Part shown: positions 8,658 to 16,826 of the stretch, one piece after another
How the letters are laid out: every line of letters begins with the position of its first letter
Numbering within the stretch: the first letter of the stretch is position 1
Assembly (NCBI GenBank): GCA_002706765.1
Contig: PAJV01000076.1
Coordinates: forward strand, 372,001 to 436,000
Origin: Gimesia sp.
GTDB lineage: Bacteria; Planctomycetota; Planctomycetia; Planctomycetales; Planctomycetaceae
DNA length: 64,000 nt
Direction: 5' to 3'
Notes under the pieces: model-generated
Database searches by the model: none
The model's input: the letters and a program-made list of their open reading frames with translations, nothing else
What the model was told of the DNA's origin: nothing
Made by a program: the position numbers and the translations under genes

Positions 8658-10070
8658 TCAGCGAGGTCCACATAGCGGGTCTTCCCCCTGCTCCCGTCGG
8701 CGGTCCAGCGCGCTGATTTCCGCCTGGGTTAAAAAGCCCCAGTTTAAAGGTTGATCCTGCTGGTACTGTTTGCCCAAGGTTAAAGCCATCATTGCTTTAC
8801 ACATTTCGTAGCCCAGATAAAAGGCATGCGATGCGTCCAGATCTTTGGGATGGGCGGCCTGGAACTGATCAAAGAGTTCAAAGGGATCGGTACCCTTCCA
8901 GTAGCCGTCCCGATTCATCACGTGTAAGGCATTCTCTTCTGCAAAAATACGATAGTTCGGGTCCCGGATCTGGGCAGCCAGGTTTTCCAGCGCTTCGCTC
9001 CCGAGTTCTTTAAGTTTCGGATCGCGTAACATGACCAGTTGATAATCAACGTGTTTAGGCAGACTCTGGTTGTCGATGGCATATTTGACGAGACGCCGGG
9101 CATGATTGAATTCACCGACGGCACTGCGGGCCCAGTTAATCACTTCGGTTGCCAGGACGCTATGGATTTTCAATTCCTGGCAGATGGCAGCCAGGAGCAC
9201 GTTCATGCCGGCGGTGTCGACTTCGGTCAACTCCGTCAGATTGCCGATGCCCATCATGATTTCGACATCCGGAAATTCGTGGCGAGCCCGGAAGTATCGT
9301 TCCAGGGAGGCGGCAAAGCCATACCCGATCGGTTCCAGGATAGGATCGATACGAAAGGGCGTACCCTGTTTTGTGAGTTGTTCCACGATGGCGTGCAGGG
9401 ATGCAAAATCGCTGGGAACATCGGGGATGGCGACGACTTCAACACCCAGTCTGGAAACCCAGTCCAGGTTCGTGTGGTTGCAGCTGAGAATCAGTTCTGC
9501 CCCGTTGGCGACCGCGGCTTCCACTTCGGTTCTCTCAAAGCTGTCGATGGAAATGCGATGGCCTGCCTCGACAAGCAGCTTTACGATTTCTCCCGTGCGG
9601 GCCCAGCTCTCTCCGGGAACGCAGCCGATGTCGATCAGATCCGCACCATTGTTTCGGTAGTGGTCTGCCTGTCGCAGAATTTCCTCGTCTGTCAGAAAGG
9701 GGGCGTGATTGATTTCTGCGAGGATTTCGATGTCATACCGGGAGAGATCTTTAGGGGGACGACCTGCCTGTCCGAAATATTCGGGCAGGTCAAAATGATC
9801 TTTAGGGCCCCGTTTGAAGGGTACGCCGAAATGATCGGTAAGTGGCTGCAGATCTCCCTTGCAGAGACCGGGCAGCATGACCCAGTCGATGTCTGCGGGT
9901 AGTTTGAGTCTGCGCTGAATCAAAGGAACGTGCATCAAAGCGGCGACCTGGACATTCAACACGACGACTTCAAATTCAAAGCCGACCTGGGGAGCAAGCT
10001 TGTCCAATATGCCGCGTAGTGAAAATTCCGCCAGCCTGCCGGTTACGAACAGGATGCGTTCCTGTTTCAT
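8658..10070 (-). CDS. Dihydropteroate synthase-like protein (TIGR00284/DUF6513 type)
   Basis: A 470-residue protein. The N-terminal part (about 1-120), beginning 'ERILFVTGRLAEFSLRGIL', resembles DUF6513, and the central part is a pterin-binding TIM barrel with 'GADLIDIGCVPGESW', 'ISIDSFERTEVEAAVANGAELILS' and 'DPILEPIGYG', which correspond to the dihydropteroate synthase barrel strands. It is much longer than FolP (about 280 residues). Proteins of this build are known from archaea, methylotrophs and planctomycetes that make tetrahydromethanopterin; that role is inference here. The next gene upstream on the same strand is pterin-4a-carbinolamine dehydratase, and pabB/pabA follow downstream, so all four point to pterin cofactor synthesis. 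Confidence 0.82.
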   Translation of the reverse strand: MKQERILFVTGRLAEFSLRGILDKLAPQVGFEFEVVVLNVQVAALMHVPLIQRRLKLPADIDWVMLPGLCKGDLQPLTDHFGVPFKRGPKDHFDLPEYFGQAGRPPKDLSRYDIEILAEINHAPFLTDEEILRQADHYRNNGADLIDIGCVPGESWARTGEIVKLLVEAGHRISIDSFERTEVEAAVANGAELILSCNHTNLDWVSRLGVEVVAIPDVPSDFASLHAIVEQLTKQGTPFRIDPILEPIGYGFAASLERYFRARHEFPDVEIMMGIGNLTELTEVDTAGMNVLLAAICQELKIHSVLATEVINWARSAVGEFNHARRLVKYAIDNQSLPKHVDYQLVMLRDPKLKELGSEALENLAAQIRDPNYRIFAEENALHVMNRDGYWKGTDPFELFDQFQAAHPKDLDASHAFYLGYEMCKAMMALTLGKQYQQDQPLNWGFLTQAEISALDRRREQGEDPLCGPR

Positions 10071-10148
10071 CGTTGGTCTTTCTTCAAAGTTGCATCCTGT
10101 TCTCGATCGTTATCCGGGCTCATGCGGAGTCAGCCGCCCCGAGTTGAA

Positions 10149-10493
10149 TCAGTGGACCCATTTTTTAGGGAAGCCCTCCAGAGCGGAGTCGGCTTCTGGT
10201 TGCCAGAGCACGGTTTCTTCAATCTTTTTTGCAAGACTGATGTCTTTCCCTGTGATGGCATGTACTTTATGTGTCTGAAGTTTCACAGTGACCGCCGCAT
10301 AACCAACGCTCAGATCCGGATGATGGTTACCGGCTTCTGCCAGGTAGCCGATTGTATTGACCAGCATCAAGGTATGCGACCAGCCCGGCGTGCCATATTT
10401 TCTGCGAATCCAGCCGTCTTTCAGTTCCCAGTTGGAGTAAGTGTTCAGGAATTCCTGGATTTCTGCTTCGGATAATGCTTGATCTTCTGTCAT
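10149..10493 (-). CDS. Pterin-4a-carbinolamine dehydratase
   Basis: A 114-residue protein of normal length for the PCD/DCoH family, which dehydrates 4a-hydroxy-tetrahydropterins. The active-site pattern is present: 'NHHPDLSVGYAAVTVKLQTH', matching the family motif [EKDNH]HHPxx..Y..V.(V/I).L.TH, after 'TLMLVNTIGYLAEAG'. The C-terminal 'GLTxxD' part is replaced by 'AITGKDISLAKKIEE'. It is the first gene of the minus-strand pterin cluster. No phenylalanine hydroxylase gene is adjacent, so a role in pterin cofactor synthesis or recycling is more likely than in aromatic amino acid catabolism. Confidence 0.92.
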   Translation of the reverse strand: MTEDQALSEAEIQEFLNTYSNWELKDGWIRRKYGTPGWSHTLMLVNTIGYLAEAGNHHPDLSVGYAAVTVKLQTHKVHAITGKDISLAKKIEETVLWQPEADSALEGFPKKWVH

Positions 10494-10917
10494 GATTTCC
10501 CCTTTTTTTCTGATCCCTCAGGATGACGATTCGGTTAAACCAGTCGGAGATTCAGCCGATACTGTTAATAGTCTGCTTCTCAGGACTGCAGCCTTAAACG
10601 TGCCTCCTGATTACTGGCAAGCTCAATTCGTGCCTGCAGTTATCCCGGGACACAGCTCAGCCGGTAATCCACTGTACTGCATTTCGTCCTGTTTTTAAAT
10701 GGGTTACCAGCCGGGATTTTCACAACAAAGTTAAGAATACGGATGAAATGGAATCGAACTAAACCTAAGCTTCACAAGGTTTAAGTGCGAAAAACAGACT
10801 ACACTTTGCGTTTCTGGCAGAGTAGAATATAGACAGAGGCGATTGTCGGCTCGGAATCAGACAATCGCCTTCCCTCCCAATTTTTCCCACCACGGTTTAA
10901 CTGAGAAAGAGTTGAAA
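10494..10917. other. Divergent intergenic region with an 11-bp inverted repeat
   Basis: This 424-base gap separates the pterin cluster (minus) from the DUF1549/1553 gene (plus) and must hold the promoters of both. I see no convincing gene. Its clearest structure is the perfect inverted repeat at 10837-10870 listed separately. Confidence 0.6.
10837..10870 (+). promoter_or_regulatory. Perfect 11-bp inverted repeat in leader of DUF1549/1553 gene
   Basis: AGGCGATTGTC at 10837-10847 is the exact reverse complement of GACAATCGCCT at 10860-10870, with a 12-base loop. It lies about 48 bases before the chosen start at 10918. A T-rich run (ATTTTT) follows at about 10880. It could be a leader hairpin/attenuator or an operator for a dimeric regulator. 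Confidence 0.5.
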
Positions 10918-13833
10918 ATGAAGCGGCTTTGGATTCTGTTTCATCCATCATCAAAACCCAGCCTGTCATCAGGCATCTGCTGGTTAACCGTTTTTGTTTT
11001 TTCCACGTTTGCAGCGCCTGGTCTGAGCAAGGCTGCCAGTAATGATAAAATTCCGGCAGAGCTGATTGAATTTTTCGAAAAAGAAGTTCGGCCGGTTCTC
11101 GTCAAGCGCTGTCATGCCTGTCACGGCTCGAAAAAACAGGAAGCCAGTCTGAGGCTCGATTCGCATGCCTGGATGATGAAAGGCAGTGATACCGGCGCAG
11201 CCGTGGTACCGGGAGACCCTCTGAAAAGTCGCATCATCCAGGTCATCCAGTATCATGAAGATGACAGCCAGATGCCTCCTGAGAAAAAAATGCCGGACGA
11301 TGAAATCGCGGCATTAACTCGCTGGGTTAAGATGGGAACGCCCTGGCCGTTTTCAGAGAAGGATGCCAAACTGGCTCCGACCAATGGCGCTTACGATTAT
11401 GAAACGCTGGCAGAAAGCCACTGGTCATTTCAGCCTGTGACCAGACCGGAAGTTCCCCAGGTGAAAGATTCGCAGCGAGTCTCATCACCCGTCGATCCTT
11501 TCGTTATCAAACGTCTGGAAGAAAAAGGCCTCAGTCTGTCAGCTGCCGTAGATCGACGGCAGCTGATTCGTCGCGCGAGCGTGGATCTGATCGGCCTGCC
11601 TCCCACCTACCAGGAAGTGGAAGCATTCGTGAATGACAAATCTCCGGATGCTTACGAGAAACTGATTGATCGCCTGCTGGCTTCTCCGCATTATGGAGAA
11701 CGCTGGGGCCGCCACTGGCTGGACGTGGCCCGCTATGCGGATACCAAAGGCTATGTGTTTACCTCGGAACGCCGCTATCCTTATTCCTACACCTATCGCG
11801 ATTATGTCATTCGTGCCTTCAATGAAGATTTACCTTTTGATCAGTTTATTCGAGAGCAACTGGCGGCAGATCAGCTCGACCGCAAAGGGGATGACCGTTC
11901 GCTGGCAGCGCTCGGCTTTCTGACCGTGGGACGACGCTATCGGGGAAATATCCATGATATCACCGACGACCGGATTGACCTGGTTTCGCGCGGGCTGCTG
12001 GGGTTAACCGCCTCGTGTGCCCGCTGTCATGATCACAAGTTTGATCCGGTTCCCACCAAAGATTATTACGGGCTGTATAGCGTGTTCATCAGCAGCTATG
12101 AGCCGGAAGAGAAGGATCTGCCGGTGATCGGCAAACCGAAATCAGAGAAAGCTTACGAAGCGTATCAGACCGAACGTGCCAAACGACAGAAGAACGTCGA
12201 TGATTATATTCATGGCGAAGCAGAGAAATTCAGAGCCGACGCACGGCTCTCAGTGGGGGATGTATTGCAGGCAGTCGCTGAAAAACAGAAGCTGGCAGCA
12301 GGCGATCAGAAACCTCAATTTGAAAGCAAGGAAGCACCTCATCGGCGCTATGTCGATCTCTGGCGGTCTTACCTGGCGCGGAATGCCAAATCGCAGCGAG
12401 CCGTGCTTGCTCCCTGGAATCAGTTTGCTGCGTTAAAAGTAAAACCAGAAGAGTTCGCCGCACGTGCAGCGGAAATTGTTCAGAAACTGTCGCAGCAGGA
12501 AGCGGAAACACAGGCCGACAAACGGGTGAACCTTCTGATTGTGCATGCTTTGAAAAACAATCCGCCTGAAAACATCTACGATGTCTGCCGGGCTTACGGT
12601 TCTGCTTTCAAAGAAGTCGAACAGGCCTGGACCAAAGAACTCGCAGAGGCAGAGAAAGCGAAGAAACCTCGTCCTGAAAAACTGGAAGATCCAGCGGCAG
12701 AGGAATTGCGACAGATTCTTTACGATGCGGATTGCCCTGCTGCCAGTGATGATGAAGTGGCAGCATCGATGTTTAACCGGGCTCAACGGAACAAAATCCG
12801 CCAGTTGGAAAAACAGCTGGAAACATTGGATGTAACATCTCCGGGTGCACCACCGCGGGCAATGGTGATGCTGGATAAAGACAAGCCGATTACGACTCAC
12901 GTCCATTTAAGAGGAAATCCGGGTCGCCGGGGTGATCAGGCACCGAGACAGTTCTTCCGCATCCTGGCTGGTGCAGACCGTAAGCCGTTTGAAAAAGGGA
13001 GTGGCCGCCTGGAGCTGGCAGAGGCCATTGCTTCGCCGGATAATCCTCTGACAGCACGGGTGTTCGTGAACCGGGTCTGGATGCATCATTTTGGTGAAGG
13101 GCTGGTGAAAACTCCCAGTGATTTTGGTGTTCGCAGCGATCCGCCCTCCCATCCGGAATTGCTGGACTATCTGGCTTCCCGTTTCATGGAAGAAGGCTGG
13201 TCGGTAAAATCGCTGCATAAAATTATCATGATGTCTGCGACTTATCAGCAAGGTTCGCAGGAGAGCAAACAGGCGCGCCTGATTGATTCCGATAATCGTC
13301 TGCTCTGGAAACGATCTCCGGCTCGACTGGACTTTGAAGCGATGCGGGATTCCCTGCTGTTTGTATCGGGGCAACTGAGCGAGGAAACCGAAGGCAGAGG
13401 CTTCCAGATTGATGAGATGCCGACGGAGCCCAAACGAACCGTCTACAGTTTTGTGGACCGGAACAATCTGCCGAATGTCTTTCGTACGTTCGACTTTGCA
13501 AATGTGGAATCGAGTACGGCACAGCGACCTTATACCACAGTGCCTCAACAGGCGCTGTTTGCCATGAACAGCCCGCTGTTGATTGAACAGTCACGTTTCC
13601 TGGTTAAGGATCTGGAGCTGGAGAAGGTCGCGAAAGAGCAGAACGTGGATGCAGCCATTACGAAGTTGTATCAGCGGGTGTTATTAAGAAACCCTGCAGC
13701 AGAAGAACTGGAACTGGGTAAGCAATTTCTCGCGCACCACCACGACCAGATCGAAACTCCCATACGCATGACCGGCTGGGAGAAATACGCTCAAGTGCTG
13801 TGTACTTCTAACGAATTCATGTTTGTTGACTAA
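10918..13833 (+). CDS. DUF1549/DUF1553 planctomycete cytochrome-c domain protein
   Basis: The ATG at 10918 was chosen because GAGAAAGAG lies just upstream and a signal peptide follows; a TTG 75 bases earlier is in frame. The 971-residue exported protein begins with a PSCyt1-type domain with a haem-binding C-x-x-C-H ('RCHACHG') and 'LRLDSHAWMMKGSDTGAAVVPGDP'. DUF1549 follows ('ASPHYGERWGRHWLDVARYADTKGY', then 'SCARCHDHKFDPV'), a coiled/charged insert of about 250 residues, and C-terminal DUF1553 ('NPLTARVFVNRVWMHHFGEGLV', 'RRSPARLDFEAMRDS'). These proteins are hallmark planctomycete genes encoded next to DUF1501; their biochemical role is not established, although use in polysaccharide degradation has been suggested. 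Confidence 0.92.
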   Translation: MKRLWILFHPSSKPSLSSGICWLTVFVFSTFAAPGLSKAASNDKIPAELIEFFEKEVRPVLVKRCHACHGSKKQEASLRLDSHAWMMKGSDTGAAVVPGDPLKSRIIQVIQYHEDDSQMPPEKKMPDDEIAALTRWVKMGTPWPFSEKDAKLAPTNGAYDYETLAESHWSFQPVTRPEVPQVKDSQRVSSPVDPFVIKRLEEKGLSLSAAVDRRQLIRRASVDLIGLPPTYQEVEAFVNDKSPDAYEKLIDRLLASPHYGERWGRHWLDVARYADTKGYVFTSERRYPYSYTYRDYVIRAFNEDLPFDQFIREQLAADQLDRKGDDRSLAALGFLTVGRRYRGNIHDITDDRIDLVSRGLLGLTASCARCHDHKFDPVPTKDYYGLYSVFISSYEPEEKDLPVIGKPKSEKAYEAYQTERAKRQKNVDDYIHGEAEKFRADARLSVGDVLQAVAEKQKLAAGDQKPQFESKEAPHRRYVDLWRSYLARNAKSQRAVLAPWNQFAALKVKPEEFAARAAEIVQKLSQQEAETQADKRVNLLIVHALKNNPPENIYDVCRAYGSAFKEVEQAWTKELAEAEKAKKPRPEKLEDPAAEELRQILYDADCPAASDDEVAASMFNRAQRNKIRQLEKQLETLDVTSPGAPPRAMVMLDKDKPITTHVHLRGNPGRRGDQAPRQFFRILAGADRKPFEKGSGRLELAEAIASPDNPLTARVFVNRVWMHHFGEGLVKTPSDFGVRSDPPSHPELLDYLASRFMEEGWSVKSLHKIIMMSATYQQGSQESKQARLIDSDNRLLWKRSPARLDFEAMRDSLLFVSGQLSEETEGRGFQIDEMPTEPKRTVYSFVDRNNLPNVFRTFDFANVESSTAQRPYTTVPQQALFAMNSPLLIEQSRFLVKDLELEKVAKEQNVDAAITKLYQRVLLRNPAAEELELGKQFLAHHHDQIETPIRMTGWEKYAQVLCTSNEFMFVD

Positions 13834-13876
13834 TCATTGAGATACCGAAGTTTTAATACGACAGGAGCCTGTTGAT

Positions 13877-15340
13877 ATGGCTGATCAAACTTCCCATTAT
13901 AATGTTGAACCAATCGTGACCCGCCGGCAGATGCTGCAGCGTTGCGGGACCGGTCTGGGGTCCCTGGGACTGGCTTCCCTGATGGCTTCCGAGGGGATGC
14001 TGAACCAGGCGGCGGGCGCCTCTGCAGGCAGTCCGACTTCGCCGATGGCGCCGAAGATGGCCCATTTTCCCGGTAAAGCCAAGCATGTGATCCATATTTT
14101 CCTGAACGGCGGTGCTTCACAGGTTGATACCTTTGACCCCAAACCGGCACTCGCAAAATATGCCGGCAAAAAGTTACCGATGGAAAACCTGCGGACAGAA
14201 CGCAAGACAGGTGCCTCCCTGCCCTCGCCTTTCAAGTTCAAGAAATATGGTGAAAGTGGTCTGGAAGTCAGTGAGCTGTTTTCCGAGCTGGGTGAATGTG
14301 TGGATGACATTGCCTTCGTGCGGTCCATGTATACCAACGTGCCGAACCACGAACCTTCATTGATGATGATGAACTGTGGAGACCTGATTCAGCCGCGACC
14401 GAGTATGGGAGCCTGGGTGACTTATGGTCTGGGGACGGAGAACCAGAATCTGCCCGGCTTTGTGGTGATGTGTCCCGGCGGATATCCGATTACGGAATCG
14501 GCCAACTGGCGTTCCGCCTTTTTGCCCGGTGCCTATCAGGGAACCCATATTGATACGAAGCATACTGATATCGAAAAGCTGATTTCGAATATCAAAAACA
14601 AGCAGCTGGCTCTGCCTGAGCAGCGTCGCCAACTGGATCTGTTGCAGGCGTTGAACCGTCGCCATCAGGCAGTCCGATCCCAGGAATCGGCTCTGGAATC
14701 GCGGATTCAATCGTTTGAACTGGCTTATCGTATGCAGATGCAGGCCTCGGATGTATTCGACGTGAATAATGAACCGAAACACATTCATGAGATGTATGGA
14801 AAAGGTGTGCATGCCCGCCAGATGATGATTGCCCGCCGACTGGTAGAACGAGGCGTTCGCTACGTGCAACTCTGGCATGGTGCCGGTCAACCCTGGGATA
14901 ATCATGATGAAATTGAAAAGAATCATCGCCGCTTAGCCGGTGATTGTTCTCAGGCCATCGCGGCTCTATTGAAAGATCTCAAGCAGCGCGGTCTGCTGCA
15001 GGACACAATTGTGATGTGTGGTGGCGAATTCGGACGCACTCCCGTGGTAGAATTACCGACACCCGGGGCCAACGCGGGCAAAATGAATGGACGCGATCAT
15101 AATAACCATGGCTTTACAGTCTGGCTGGCAGGCGGCGGAGTCAAAGGAGGCCAGGCTTACGGTGCTACCGATGAATTCGGATTTGCAGCGGTTGAGAACA
15201 AAGTGCATGTGCATGACCTGCATGCGACCGTGCTCAAGTTACTGGGATTCGACCATGAGCAGCTGACTTATCGTTTCTCAGGTCGCGATTTTCGCTTGAC
15301 TGATGTTCACGGCAAGGTGATCCAGGAACTGATTGCGTGA
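13877..15340 (+). CDS. DUF1501 exported protein
   Basis: The ATG is preceded by AGGAG at 13862-13866. The 487-residue product starts with a twin-arginine-like signal ('TRRQMLQRCGTGLGSLGLASL') and then shows the DUF1501 core: 'HVIHIFLNGGASQVDTFDPKP', 'PNHEPSLMMMNCGD', 'GGEFGRTPVVE' and 'GRDHNNHGFTVWLAGGGVKGG'. The fold is alkaline-phosphatase/sulfatase-like, with the last motif supplying likely metal ligands. It lies 43 bases after the DUF1549/1553 gene and is almost certainly co-transcribed, the standard pairing in planctomycetes. A good terminator hairpin follows at 15346. Molecular function is unknown. Confidence 0.93.
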   Translation: MADQTSHYNVEPIVTRRQMLQRCGTGLGSLGLASLMASEGMLNQAAGASAGSPTSPMAPKMAHFPGKAKHVIHIFLNGGASQVDTFDPKPALAKYAGKKLPMENLRTERKTGASLPSPFKFKKYGESGLEVSELFSELGECVDDIAFVRSMYTNVPNHEPSLMMMNCGDLIQPRPSMGAWVTYGLGTENQNLPGFVVMCPGGYPITESANWRSAFLPGAYQGTHIDTKHTDIEKLISNIKNKQLALPEQRRQLDLLQALNRRHQAVRSQESALESRIQSFELAYRMQMQASDVFDVNNEPKHIHEMYGKGVHARQMMIARRLVERGVRYVQLWHGAGQPWDNHDEIEKNHRRLAGDCSQAIAALLKDLKQRGLLQDTIVMCGGEFGRTPVVELPTPGANAGKMNGRDHNNHGFTVWLAGGGVKGGQAYGATDEFGFAAVENKVHVHDLHATVLKLLGFDHEQLTYRFSGRDFRLTDVHGKVIQELIA

Positions 15341-15345
15341 TGCTG

Positions 15346-15371
15346 AAAAGCAGCGCGGCTATGCTGCTTTT
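15346..15371 (+). terminator. Rho-independent terminator after DUF1501 gene
   Basis: AAAAGCAGC (15346-15354) pairs with GCTGCTTTT (15363-15371) across an 8-base loop, starting six bases after the stop codon. The 3' arm ends in TTTT followed by CTC. Confidence 0.7.
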
Positions 15372-15570
15372 CTCTACAATCGCTTCGGTTTGCGTATGAA
15401 CAAATAAATCCCCTGCTTTACATGGTTTATGTTGAATAGATCCTTGACCTGCACACCAAAATAGGGAAGGATTGTTCATGTGATTCAGATCGGGGTGTTC
15501 AAGGTGTTATCTCGCATTGCGATATTCTGAGTCAACAGCATCTTGATGGGGCAGCTTGTGGGGGAAATTT

Positions 15571-16311
15571 GTGGCTGGAGATAATGAACGTATTAAACGC
15601 ACGCTGGATTTACTCGGGATCGGGCTCTATCCCATCATTGAAGAGGAAATGAAGGCCGTTTACAAAGATGAATGGATTGACCGGGCCAAAGAGAGCTTTC
15701 GTAACTCTCCCCTGACCTCCCAGCCGGAGGGGGATGCCATTCGCTGGGACGCTCATTCCACCCTGCTGATTTTGTGGGACCACTGGAACAGTGTCTTCCG
15801 CAACCGTCTGTCTCCACTGGAGCGAAGTTTTGTCGGCGAATTGCGCGAGTATCGCAATCGCTGGGCGCACCAGAGTCTGATCAGTACCGATGATACCTTG
15901 CGGATTCTGGATACCGCGGCCCGTCTGTTACAGGCGACCGGAGCGACCCAGGAAGCGCGACAATTACAGCGCGAACGGGATCAACTGTTACATCAGATAC
16001 TGCAGTATCAGGAGCAGGTCGTCGTTGATTCCGAAGACCATCGTCGTGAACGGATGCGTGATGCCATTATTTTTCTGATCTGTGGAATTTCCATCGATCT
16101 GGGAATTTTCTTTTCTTATGGAACTGGCGGCCTGGCGATTCTGTTTGCTGTCTTCGTCGCAGCGGTCTTTGCATTCCTGGCTTATCAGCGGTGGGTGACC
16201 CCCGACCGCCCCGCTTATGGAGCCCACGAATGTACGAATTGCGGCAAGATCATTTACGGTGAGAACTGCCCGTACTGCAACGAAGTTCCCCAACAGACGC
16301 AGGCCGTCTGA
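15571..16311 (+). CDS. HEPN (Swt1-like) membrane protein with C-terminal zinc ribbon
   Basis: A GTG start at 15571 is preferred because GGGGGAA lies five bases upstream; a TTG at 15556 is also in frame. The first 130 residues match the Swt1-type HEPN fold: 'RIKRTLDLLGIGLYPIIEEEM', then 'HSTLLILWDHWNSVF' and the HEPN R-x4-6-H signature as 'ELREYRNRWAHQ', which in active members is an RNase site. A coiled segment (130-165), two membrane helices (about 170-205) and a zinc ribbon (CTNCGKIIYGENCPYC) complete the 246 residues. I infer a membrane-anchored protein with the HEPN and ribbon in the cytoplasm; RNase activity is possible but not shown. Confidence 0.72.
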   Translation: MAGDNERIKRTLDLLGIGLYPIIEEEMKAVYKDEWIDRAKESFRNSPLTSQPEGDAIRWDAHSTLLILWDHWNSVFRNRLSPLERSFVGELREYRNRWAHQSLISTDDTLRILDTAARLLQATGATQEARQLQRERDQLLHQILQYQEQVVVDSEDHRRERMRDAIIFLICGISIDLGIFFSYGTGGLAILFAVFVAAVFAFLAYQRWVTPDRPAYGAHECTNCGKIIYGENCPYCNEVPQQTQAV

Positions 16312-16364
16312 GCGGAAGCACAGTTCATCAGGTTCAGGTCATCTGCAGTCTGCCGTGGGCGGAT

Positions 16365-16727
16365 TCAGTCAACCCATTCATCTGCCGGATCGAATTTAGG
16401 GAAGACGATATTGATGATCTTCATTGAGCCGAGAGCACGGTGCCGCACACCGGGGGGAATCACAATGGCCATTCCGGCCTGGACGGGGATGATTTCATCA
16501 TCCAGCTGCATCTGCGCATCACTGCCACATTCGAGAAAGTAGTAGGTTTCCGTCAGTTTCTTGTGGTAATGCAGTTCTGCGTCTTCTGAAATTTCGGTGA
16601 CGTGGAGTGTACCGGGAAATTCGGAGACATCGGCAAAAGCCCGCCGCGCTGTACCACAGGGACAGGCTGTGCCCGGGATCTCCGCGAAATTAGCAAGATG
16701 ATATTTTTTCCGGGTTGATTCTGTCAT
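16365..16727 (-). CDS. Cupin domain protein
   Basis: A 120-residue single-domain cupin. Motif 1 can be read in 'AELHYHKKLTETYYFLECG' (His, His and Glu metal ligands) and motif 2 in 'VIPPGVRHRAL' (the final metal His). A possible -10 box TATAAT lies on the minus strand at 16795-16800. Small cupins bind a metal and act as isomerases, dioxygenases or sugar-binding regulators; nothing here fixes the substrate. It sits 99 bases after the TIGR00300 gene on the same strand, so the two could share transcripts. Confidence 0.85.
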   Translation of the reverse strand: MTESTRKKYHLANFAEIPGTACPCGTARRAFADVSEFPGTLHVTEISEDAELHYHKKLTETYYFLECGSDAQMQLDDEIIPVQAGMAIVIPPGVRHRALGSMKIINIVFPKFDPADEWVD

Positions 16728-16794
16728 TTCATTTTCCCGTCGAGATTATCGTTTCACTGACTGAATTCAATTGTGTAAGCCGCAACTTAGCCTG

Positions 16795-16800
16795 ATTATA
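16795..16800 (-). promoter_or_regulatory. Possible -10 box for cupin gene
   Basis: TATAAT on the minus strand about 68 bases before the cupin start, in the gap following the TIGR00300 gene. No good -35 hexamer is visible at 16-18 bases, so this is a weak call. Confidence 0.3.
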
Positions 16801-16826
16801 GCGGACCAGCAGGCAAAGCAAAACGC

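Noticed and set aside
9039-9902. A 287-codon plus-strand ORF opposite the DHPS-like gene
   Set aside because: Shadow of a coding gene with a recognised fold; Met and Asp content mirror the opposite strand.
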